Of a stretch of DNA of 25,626 nucleotides, positions 1 to 6,547 are shown piece after piece; positions within the stretch are counted from its first letter, which is position 1, and the number at the start of each line of letters is the position of its first letter. Position numbers and translations under genes: made by a program. The notes under the pieces were generated by a model. It did no database searches, was not told the origin of the DNA, and was given only the letters and a program-made list of their open reading frames with translations. This DNA comes from CALHVX01 sp964640725 (GTDB lineage: Bacteria; Pseudomonadota; Gammaproteobacteria; Pseudomonadales; Azotimanducaceae): the NCBI GenBank assembly GCA_964640725.1, contig CAZXIJ010000040.1, positions 1 through 25,626 on the forward strand. The letters run 5' to 3'.

Positions 1-1
1 C

Positions 2-187
2 GGCATCGCGGCGATTCATGTTGTATTGGAGCCCGGTGCGGACCTGATGCTGGGCTCGGGCCTCTCGGAGCACTCTCGCGTTGACCCGTCCACCGACAGC
101 CAGAATCGCTTCTACGGCGCGGCCTTCGCCCTGTACGGGCTGCTTTTGTGGCTGCGCAGCGCAACTACGACGAGGAACACACCATGA
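2..187 (+). CDS. DUF4345-like membrane protein, 3' part only
   Basis: The reading frame is open from the window edge to a TGA at 185-187, giving 61 visible residues. The stretch with 'DSQNRFYGAAFALYG' followed by a hydrophobic LLLW resembles the central block of the DUF4345 family of small membrane proteins of unknown function. In that family this block is normally followed by more membrane helices, but here only a short polar tail (LRSATTTRNTP) precedes the stop, so the C-terminus looks truncated or frameshifted. The stop overlaps the start of the next gene in an ATGA arrangement, which suggests translational coupling. The family call rests on one short motif and is tentative. Confidence 0.45.
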   Translation, partial: GIAAIHVVLEPGADLMLGSGLSEHSRVDPSTDSQNRFYGAAFALYGLLLWLRSATTTRNTP

Positions 188-591
188 CCGCAACGACAGT
201 AGAGGGCGGCTGCTTTTGCGGCACGCTTCGCTACGCCGTAGACGGTGGGCTCTGTAACGCCCGCAGCTGTCACTGCTCCCGCTGTCGCAAAGCCTTCAGC
301 GGCGCCGGTTCGGCCTACGCCGAGCTTGCGCCCGAAGCCAGGTTCCGCTGGCTATCCGGTGCTGACGCGCTGCAGCGCTACGAGGCCGCGCCGGGCTGGG
401 GCATGGCCTTCTGTTCGCACTGCGGCACAACACTCTGCGGCTGGTTTGAGGACCGCATCCATGGCGTCACTCTGGGCAGCATCGACGGCGACCCCGGGGT
501 CGACATCGAACAGCACATCTTCGTTGGCTCGAAGGCACCCTGGGACCATATCGGCGGACCGGCCCCGCAGTACGACGCGCACCCGGACTGA
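184..591 (+). CDS. GFA-family (CENP-V/GFA domain) zinc-binding protein
   Basis: A 135-residue protein of the glutathione-dependent formaldehyde-activating enzyme (GFA/CENP-V) fold. The zinc-binding cysteines are visible: the GGCFCG motif (C10, C12), the CHCSRCRK motif (C31, C34) and FCSHCGT near residue 80. Members of this family bind two zincs; a few act on S-hydroxymethyl-glutathione, but most have no proven substrate, so no reaction is assigned. I chose the ATG at 184, not the in-frame GTG at 148, because GAGGAA sits at 172-177 with a 6-nt spacer and the GGCFCG motif is normally within about 10 residues of the N-terminus. The start overlaps the upstream stop (ATGA). It is a single-domain protein of usual family length. 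Confidence 0.88.
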   Translation: MTATTVEGGCFCGTLRYAVDGGLCNARSCHCSRCRKAFSGAGSAYAELAPEARFRWLSGADALQRYEAAPGWGMAFCSHCGTTLCGWFEDRIHGVTLGSIDGDPGVDIEQHIFVGSKAPWDHIGGPAPQYDAHPD

Positions 592-762
592 GATGAGGGA
601 CGCTGTATCCACGTCCGTTCGCCAGGCTCAAGCCGAGTACTTCGAGCGCAACGACTGTGCGAAGACTGGCTGCTGGACCTGAGCGTTACCGAACTCAGGG
701 CCCTGACATCCCCCAGGTCGCAGAGGGTATGATTTGCCGCTGCACACAAGGGGAAGCAATCG

Positions 763-1200
763 ATGACTCAAACGCAAAGGGGACCTGTCTCGGTCGAGCG
801 CCTGGCCTGGCTCAGCGGCGACTGGGCCGGCACGCTCGGGGAGCAGCGCGTTGAGGAGTTCTGGAGCGAACCGCACCTGGGCTGCATCGAGAACAAGGTC
901 CGCCTGAGCAACCCGGACGACGTCGCGCTGATCGAGCTCATGATGGTTCGCGAAGCCGTAACCGACGCCGGCGAGCCGACCCTGTCCCTGCGCCTGCGGC
1001 AGTTCGACGGCACCCTGGCCCCGGTCGCTGATCAGGCCATGCTGCTCGACGAGCTGACAGACACCTTCGCGGCCTTCAAGCTGAACGGCGAAGGCCATAT
1101 CGAGCGGCTCAGCTACCGGGAATCAGCGCCCGGCCAGATGGAAATTCAGGTATCGCTAAAGGCCGGACCTGTCGTCACCGCGAACGTCACTCGTCGCTAA
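763..1200 (+). CDS. DUF6265 family protein
   Basis: A 145-residue protein with the opening typical of DUF6265: ERLAWLSGDWAGT at about residues 12-24, then VEEFWSEPHLGC, and a later segment LSLRLRQFDGTLAP. In this family the blocks 'L.GtW' and 'eE.W..p.gg' form the start of a small beta-barrel of lipocalin-like character; no activity is established. There is no signal peptide here, although many relatives have one, so a cytoplasmic location is likely. The start is supported by AAGGGGAAG at 748-756, 6 nt before the ATG. The gene lies alone 171 bp after the GFA gene and converges on the amidohydrolase gene, whose stop is 23 bp away. Confidence 0.75.
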   Translation: MTQTQRGPVSVERLAWLSGDWAGTLGEQRVEEFWSEPHLGCIENKVRLSNPDDVALIELMMVREAVTDAGEPTLSLRLRQFDGTLAPVADQAMLLDELTDTFAAFKLNGEGHIERLSYRESAPGQMEIQVSLKAGPVVTANVTRR

Positions 1201-1218
1201 GCGCGGACCGCGCGTAGC

Positions 1219-1232
1219 GCCCGCTAGCGGGC
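1219..1232. other. perfect 14-bp palindrome at convergent gene ends
   Basis: GCCCGCTAGCGGGC is a perfect palindrome lying between the DUF6265 stop and the amidohydrolase stop; it includes the amidohydrolase stop codon (complement of 1224-1226). It could form a short GC hairpin serving both strands, but there is no T-tract on either side, so a terminator role is uncertain. Confidence 0.3.
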
Positions 1233-2999
1233 CGCGACTTCTACCTCGCGCGCGTAGCGCAGCTCACCGCCCACAAAGGTCATTTCTACCTCGGTGGCCG
1301 GCATCGCGTCTTCGGCAACGGTCAGCAGGTTCTGCGACAGCACCACCATGTCGGCCAGCTTGCCCGGGGTGAGCGAGCCTTTCACCGTTTCTTCGAAGGC
1401 TGCGTAGGCATTGTTCAGCGTGTAGCTGACCAGCGTTTCCTCGCGCGTCATGGCCTGTTCGGGGTGAAACGGTTCGCCGGTCTTCATGATGCGGGTGACG
1501 CTGGCGCTGAAGGACGCGATGGCATCGATCGGCTCAACCGGCACGTCCGTGCCGTTGCCCAGCACGGCACCAGCGTCAATCAGATCGCGCCAGGGATAGG
1601 AGGTGATCCGGGTCCGCTCTTCGCCCAGCCGCGACGGAATCCAGGGACCATCGGAGGTGCAGTGCACGCCCTGCATCGCAGCGATGACGCCCAGCGCGCC
1701 AAAGCGCGGCACGTCCGCAGGGTCGATGTGCTGGGCATGTTCGATGCGCCAGCGCAGCGCTTTGCCGTCCGCATCCGCGGCCTTCCAGCTGCGTTCGTAC
1801 AGATCCAGCGTTTCGCGGTTGGCACGATCGCCGATGGCGTGCGTGTTGACCTGAAAGCCATGCTGCAGCGCGATCTCTGCGGTGCGCTCGATCTCGGCGA
1901 CCGGCTCCAGTACCAGGCCGGCGGTGTCCGTCAGGTCGACGTAGGGCGCCAGCAGCCAGGCGCCGTGCGCGCCCAGGGCCCCGTCAATCTGGCGCTTGAT
2001 GCTGCGCACGGTCAGGAAGTCGTTGTCTTCGTAGGGCATGTAGTAGTCGGGCAACGACGCCGCCATGGCCTCGTTGGTCTCCGTGCGCACCATGACATAC
2101 AGACGAATCGGCAACGCGCCGCGCGCTTCCATCTCGCGCAGCTTGTCGATCTGGGCAAAGCTTGCGCCCGCATCGTGAAAGGAGGTGACGCCATGGCGCA
2201 AGGCCTCGTCGCCGGCCAGCTGGACCTGGGCTTCGAAGATCGCCTGCTGCTCCTCCGGCGAGCGCTTGGCCTCCCACTGATCCCCGGCCGCACTGACCAG
2301 CCGCTGCGCGGTTTCCCGCAGCAGGCCGGTCGCCTTGCCGTCCGGCCCACGCACAATGGTGCCGCCGGCCGGGTCTGCAGTGTCGTTGGTGATGCCGGCT
2401 GCCGCCAGGGCCGCGTCGTTGGCGAACGCCGCGTGGCCGCTGGCGTGCCCGAGCAGGACCGGGTTGTTGGGCGAGACGGCACTGAGCGTTTCGTTGAGCG
2501 GCACACCGTCGATCGCGCCTTCCGGGACCCGCGACCACTTGTCCTGGTGCCAGCCGCGGCCAAAGATCCAGTCGCCGGGCTGCGCCTGGTCCGCCGCGAT
2601 CGCCACCTGGCCGACGATGTCGCTCCAGGTGTCGGCGCCGTCCAGTACCAGGATCTGCCGCGCGCGGCCAAGGCTCAGATAATGCCCGTGGCCTTCAATA
2701 AAGCCCGGCATCACAAAACGCCCGGCAAGCTCGAACACCTCTGTGTCCGGGCCGATGTAGCGGCTGATCTGTTCGTCACTGCCAACGGCCGTGATCAGAT
2801 GGCCGTTGACCGCGATGGCGGTGCCGTCCGGCGTTGCGGGATCAACGGTGGCGACTGTGCCGCCGCGCAGAACCAGGGAGGCAGGCGCAGGCTTTTGCGG
2901 GGCAGCGGTTTCCTGAGGCTGGCTGCACCCCGCCATCGCCAACAGGAACAGCGCCGCCAGCATGCGGGCAGACAAGAACAAAGGGCGGCAAACGATCAT
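1224..2999 (-). CDS. YtcJ-type amidohydrolase, predicted lipoprotein
   Basis: A 591-residue amidohydrolase (amidohydrolase_3/YtcJ group), metal-dependent hydrolases of the TIM-barrel superfamily that typically act on amide or ring C-N bonds. Visible landmarks in order are the N-terminal beta-sandwich strand VLRGGTVATVD, the metal motif EGHGHYLS (H104, H106), THAIGDR, RIEHAQHI and GNGTDVPVEP, and the C-terminal strand GKLADMVVLS. The N-terminus is a lipoprotein signal with lipobox LAMAGC (C25), so it is probably membrane-anchored, facing the periplasm. I chose the ATG at 2999, giving this signal, with GGGAAG just upstream; an in-frame start at 3062 would bury the signal behind 21 extra residues. 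The gene follows the TonB receptor by 128 bp, and the receptor may import its substrate or product. The substrate cannot be read from sequence. Confidence 0.88.
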   Translation of the reverse strand: MIVCRPLFLSARMLAALFLLAMAGCSQPQETAAPQKPAPASLVLRGGTVATVDPATPDGTAIAVNGHLITAVGSDEQISRYIGPDTEVFELAGRFVMPGFIEGHGHYLSLGRARQILVLDGADTWSDIVGQVAIAADQAQPGDWIFGRGWHQDKWSRVPEGAIDGVPLNETLSAVSPNNPVLLGHASGHAAFANDAALAAAGITNDTADPAGGTIVRGPDGKATGLLRETAQRLVSAAGDQWEAKRSPEEQQAIFEAQVQLAGDEALRHGVTSFHDAGASFAQIDKLREMEARGALPIRLYVMVRTETNEAMAASLPDYYMPYEDNDFLTVRSIKRQIDGALGAHGAWLLAPYVDLTDTAGLVLEPVAEIERTAEIALQHGFQVNTHAIGDRANRETLDLYERSWKAADADGKALRWRIEHAQHIDPADVPRFGALGVIAAMQGVHCTSDGPWIPSRLGEERTRITSYPWRDLIDAGAVLGNGTDVPVEPIDAIASFSASVTRIMKTGEPFHPEQAMTREETLVSYTLNNAYAAFEETVKGSLTPGKLADMVVLSQNLLTVAEDAMPATEVEMTFVGGELRYAREVEVAAR

Positions 3000-3070
3000 A
3001 AAGAGAGCTTCCCGCTCAAGAACAGAGCGGGAAGCATATTGGGGAGGGAAGCGCCGGCGCAAGCGCTGCA

Positions 3071-3098
3071 GGAAAACGCGCCTCCTGACGAAGGCGCG
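3071..3098 (-). terminator. probable intrinsic terminator after the TonB receptor
   Basis: On the minus strand a perfect 7-bp GC-rich stem (CGCGCCT paired with AGGCGCG, 3092-3098 with 3077-3083) closes an 8-nt loop and is followed by TTTTCC. It starts 30 bp after the receptor stop and lies upstream of the amidohydrolase. The T-run is only four long, so it may be partial, lowering rather than abolishing read-through. Confidence 0.55.
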
Positions 3099-3127
3099 CC
3101 GCCGGCACCGCGCGTCAAAGACGCGGG

Positions 3128-5821
3128 TCAGTTGAAGGAGTAGCGTGCCTTCAGGTAGTACTGGCCACCGTTCAAGCCGAAAGGACCGGCTTCCGGGTAC
3201 TGCTGGCCCAGGCTACCGGCGAAGGGGTTGCGATCGTTGAAGGTGTCGAACAGGTTGTTCACGCCGCCAATAATCTCAAGCCCGCTTTCCATCGTGTAAG
3301 CAAGCTCCACGTCAACCAGCCACTCAGCGCCGATATTGTCGACACCAGCGCCGGTGTCGTCCCACTCGCCGTAGTAGTTGATGCGAACCAGTCCGCGCAG
3401 CGGGCCCTGGGAGTGCGACCAGGACAGGTTGCCCTTGAGACGAGGCAGCAAATCTTCCAGCGCCTGCTCACGGCCAGCACTGATGGGATTCACGATACCG
3501 CGATCGGTGACCTCGGTTTTGTTGTAGTTGAACGCCAGGGTCACATTGGAGTACCCGGTGCCCAGCTCGAAGCCTGTGCGGCCAACCACGTCTATGCCTT
3601 CCGTCTCCGTATCGAAGCTGTTGGCAAAGAAGCGGAACTGCGACAGGTCATCCAGACCGAGGAACTGCTGCCGGTCGATCACGCCCGAGGCGTCAAGGCC
3701 TGCCAGCGCTTCGGAGACCGACGCAAAGGTCGTGCCGCCGCCGGCAAAGTTCAGCGCATCCAGGAAGTCGACGTTGGCACCGAGGGCGACGCGATCGGTG
3801 ACTTCGATGTTGTAGTAGTCGATGGTCCAGGTCATGGGGCCGACATCAAAGGCGACACCAAAGGACAGGTTTTCGGCATCTTCCGGCCCCAGCTCGGGAC
3901 GGCCGTTGCCTTGGCTCGCGATAAAGTCTGCTGCGAGCTGGCCCGCGGCGGAACTCAGCGGCAGCGTGCCCTGGTCCACGAGAACACCGTTGATGTTCTG
4001 CGTCGTCACGTTGGTGATGTTGGCCTGGCCAGCGGTCGGGGCATGGAACCCGGTCGAGATGGCGCCGCGGATGCGGAAGTTATCGGTCACCCGATACAGG
4101 CCAGCCACCTTGTAGTTGGTGGTGTCGCCGAAGACGCTGTAGTCCTCGTAGCGCACTGCCGCCTGCAAGGTCAGCGCATCGACCACGTCCACTTCGAAGT
4201 CGACGTAGGCTGCCCAGCTGTCCTGGCTGCTGGAGGTACTGTTCGGGAAGCCGCCAAAGCCGTTGGAGCTGGAGGAAAAGCCCTGATCCGCCAGCGGGCC
4301 GAGGGCGAAGGACGCCTCGTCACCGGCAAACAGGTCGAACTCTTCTTCGCGATACTCTCCGCCGAAGGCGACACTCAGCTCGGAAGCAAGACCCACTTCC
4401 ACGGGAAAGCTGAAGTCCGCGTTCACAACGGTTTCCGTCTGCTCCTGGCCGCCGGGACGGAAATCCCGGGGCGTATCTGGCCCGAGGGAGGCGTTGACGG
4501 TATTGGTGATGACAAAGCTGGTTTCGTTCGAGCCGTGGTAGACGCTCAGGTCATAGGTCAACCCTTCGCCAATCAGGCCGCGGACACCGCCAGCGATGCT
4601 GAAGTCTTCGTTCGTGCCGCCGAAGCGAGGTACAAAACCGCCGGGGATGGTCTCGACAAAAGAAAAGCAGTTGTCGCTCGCCGTGACCTGCGCCAGCACC
4701 GCTGCGTCGGGAATCAGACCGGCGTTGCCGGTGAGCGGGATGCCCGCCGGGCAGGCTTCGCCGACGCCGATGCCGTCCAGGTCGCCGACCCGCACAGACG
4801 CCACGCCGTTCGGATCGGCAGCGCCGGTGATCGGGTCAACGGTCGGGCCACGATAGACGCCGCCGCGGTTGGTGGGGTTGCGGTAGAAGAAGCCGCCAGT
4901 CACTTCGCGCTCGGCGTAGTTGGCAAAACCGTAGATCTCGACGTTGTCGTTAATCTCGAGCGCTGAGTTCACAAACAGCTTCACGTCGTCATCAACGTCC
5001 GGCTGGCCCCAGTACTGCGGCACCTCGCCGGTGTAGGAGTTGATTTGACGAAAATTGGCGGCGTCCGTATTGCCTGCGGCAATGAGTGCCAGCACGTCAT
5101 CACGCACCACGCTGCGGACCGTGCCGTCGGTCTCGCCGTACTCAGCGGTAACGTTGACGAAGCCGCGATCGCCCAGGGGCAGGCCGAAGTTGCCAGCCAC
5201 GCGATAGTTATCGCCATCGCCTTCGTAGGTGGAGCCGCCTTGCACTTCCACAAAGCCGCCGGAGGGCTCGTCACGCAGCACAAAGTTAATCACGCCAGCG
5301 ATGGCGTCGGAACCGTACTGGGAAGACGCGCCGTCGCGCAGCACTTCGACGCGCTGCAGCGCGAGGGACGGAATCGTGGCGATGTCGACGCCCTGGGCAC
5401 CATCGGCGATACCGCCGCCCAGGAAGCTGATGACCGACCCGCGATGACGGCGCTTGCCGTTGATCAGCACCAGGGTGTTGTCCGGCGACAGGCCGCGCAG
5501 GTTCGCCGGGCGGGAAATGGTCGCCGCGTCGCTGATGGGCTGCGCGTTGACGTTGTAGGCCGGGACTGCGGTGCGCAGCAGGTCCTGCACGTCAGTCGCA
5601 GCATTGCGTGTGAACTCGGCACCGGAGATCACGTCGACGGGCGCCGGCGTGTCGGTCGCCGAACGCGCAGCGCGGCGAGTTCCGATAACCATGATTTCTT
5701 CGATGGTGGTGTCTGCGCCGTCCTGGGCAAAGGCAACGCCCGCAGGCGCCCCTGCGGCCAGACCAGCCGCAGCAACGGCGATGGCACGGGCAAGCTTGCC
5801 CGCACGATGGTGGTTACTCAT
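3128..5821 (-). CDS. TonB-dependent outer-membrane receptor
   Basis: An 897-residue outer-membrane receptor that takes up a substrate using energy from TonB-ExbBD. The N-terminus has a signal peptide with likely cleavage after VAFA (residue 32), then a TonB box (EEIMVIGTRR, 41-50). The plug domain follows, with DVQDLLRTAVPAYNV, the RGLSPDNTLVLINGKRRH block and VEVLRDGASSQYGSDAIAGV. The rest is the beta-barrel, with ATTFxxxG-like strands and the hallmark C-terminus LKARYSFN. Two cysteines (GEACPAG and SDNCFSF) sit close together in one predicted extracellular loop and may pair. AGGAG lies at 5831-5835, 9 nt before the ATG. Length and layout are normal for the family. The ligand is unknown; the downstream amidohydrolase is the best clue. 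Confidence 0.95.
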   Translation of the reverse strand: MSNHHRAGKLARAIAVAAAGLAAGAPAGVAFAQDGADTTIEEIMVIGTRRAARSATDTPAPVDVISGAEFTRNAATDVQDLLRTAVPAYNVNAQPISDAATISRPANLRGLSPDNTLVLINGKRRHRGSVISFLGGGIADGAQGVDIATIPSLALQRVEVLRDGASSQYGSDAIAGVINFVLRDEPSGGFVEVQGGSTYEGDGDNYRVAGNFGLPLGDRGFVNVTAEYGETDGTVRSVVRDDVLALIAAGNTDAANFRQINSYTGEVPQYWGQPDVDDDVKLFVNSALEINDNVEIYGFANYAEREVTGGFFYRNPTNRGGVYRGPTVDPITGAADPNGVASVRVGDLDGIGVGEACPAGIPLTGNAGLIPDAAVLAQVTASDNCFSFVETIPGGFVPRFGGTNEDFSIAGGVRGLIGEGLTYDLSVYHGSNETSFVITNTVNASLGPDTPRDFRPGGQEQTETVVNADFSFPVEVGLASELSVAFGGEYREEEFDLFAGDEASFALGPLADQGFSSSSNGFGGFPNSTSSSQDSWAAYVDFEVDVVDALTLQAAVRYEDYSVFGDTTNYKVAGLYRVTDNFRIRGAISTGFHAPTAGQANITNVTTQNINGVLVDQGTLPLSSAAGQLAADFIASQGNGRPELGPEDAENLSFGVAFDVGPMTWTIDYYNIEVTDRVALGANVDFLDALNFAGGGTTFASVSEALAGLDASGVIDRQQFLGLDDLSQFRFFANSFDTETEGIDVVGRTGFELGTGYSNVTLAFNYNKTEVTDRGIVNPISAGREQALEDLLPRLKGNLSWSHSQGPLRGLVRINYYGEWDDTGAGVDNIGAEWLVDVELAYTMESGLEIIGGVNNLFDTFNDRNPFAGSLGQQYPEAGPFGLNGGQYYLKARYSFN

Positions 5822-6232
5822 TCAGTGGTTCTCCTGGAGCCGGTCCGGCTCACCCCTTGTGACTCTTGGGCATCGCAGGTGCGAGGTCCCGTTTCTCCAT
5901 TCGCGTGGCGCTTCTTGTGAGCGCTGCGCGACGAATATTATGCGGATATGCACAAGATTCATACCGGCATGCATGCGTTGTCCGGCAGTGTTTGCGCTGC
6001 CAATCAACCTCGGCGATGCAGGCGCAAGCAACGTTGCACAACAATAGTGAGGACCCCGGCAACGCCCGCAAGCCTGCTGACAGACGTGCCTGCCCAATGC
6101 ACAACAATTGTGGTGGTTAGCCGTTATGCGCTGATATGGCGACCTAAATCAGTGCACGGTTTCCATGGTTGCCTGCCCCTGCCGGGCGAAGCACACTAAA
6201 GGTGGCAGTACCCACCCAGGAGCCAGGGTTCG
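5822..6232. promoter_or_regulatory. divergent intergenic regulatory region
   Basis: A 411-bp region without a convincing gene, between the minus-strand receptor and the plus-strand methyltransferase remnant. It is less GC-rich than its surroundings, especially around 5936-5960 (GAATATTATGCGG), a likely area for the receptor promoter, though no clear -35/-10 pair was found. It holds three related sites beginning TGCACAA: 5949-5959 (9 of 11 matches), 6035-6045 and 6098-6108. Short open frames here have no family features, and I judge them noise. AGGAG at 6218-6222 is the ribosome binding site of the methyltransferase remnant. Confidence 0.5.
6035..6112. repeat. repeated 15-bp motif, candidate operator pair
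   Basis: TGCACAACAAT followed by A or T and then GTG occurs at 6035-6049 and 6098-6112, differing at one base; the starts are 63 bp apart, about six helical turns. The second copy contains an exact inverted repeat, CACAA-CAA-TTGTG (6100-6112). This is the pattern expected for two binding sites of one dimeric regulator on the same DNA face. No regulator gene lies next to it. Confidence 0.4.
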
Positions 6233-6522
6233 ATGTCTCAACCGGATGCCATGGGCCTGACCCCCGAGGCCGCCGCGGGCTACGAGGACTTCTTCGTTCC
6301 AGCCATCTTTCATCAGTGGCCGCTCCGGCTGGCGGATCGTGGAATGATCATTAACGGCCAGAACGTTCTGGATATTGGCTGCTGGCGGGCAGTTTGGACG
6401 AGCAAGCCATTGCCGAGGTCAGCGCTCGCTTCCGGCAGGTACTGCCGGAGCTGGCGATGCAGTCCCCGGTGACCTTTGCGATGAATGCGCAGATGGTGAG
6501 CTGGTGCCGGGATCCCGCGTGA
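6233..6522 (+). pseudogene. SAM-dependent methyltransferase remnant with internal deletion
   Basis: The first 50 or so codons read like the start of a class I methyltransferase: GLTPEAAAGYEDFFVPAIF, then the start of SAM motif I, VLDIGC, at 6365-6382. The expected glycine-rich continuation is missing. From 6379, in the +1-shifted frame, the sequence reads LLAGSLDEQAIAEVSARFRQ, then VTFAMNAQMVSW up to TGA 6520-6522, which resembles the C-terminal end of UbiE-like methyltransferases. The middle of the gene, roughly 150-170 codons with the SAM site, appears to have been deleted, and the ends are joined out of frame. A normal ribosome binding site (AGGAG at 6218-6222) remains. An assembly error is possible but would need to remove several hundred bases cleanly. 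Confidence 0.6.
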
Positions 6523-6547
6523 GGACCATCGCGGGCGCGGGCCGATC

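Noticed and set aside
593..682. Short open frame of 29 codons between the GFA and DUF6265 genes
   Set aside because: It lacks a ribosome binding site of its own and any recognisable motif; the region reads as plain spacer.
1464..4966. Plus-strand open frames opposite the amidohydrolase and TonB receptor (1464-3143, 3413-4966)
   Set aside because: Their translations lack domains and are compositionally odd, while the minus-strand products have complete, family-typical architecture.
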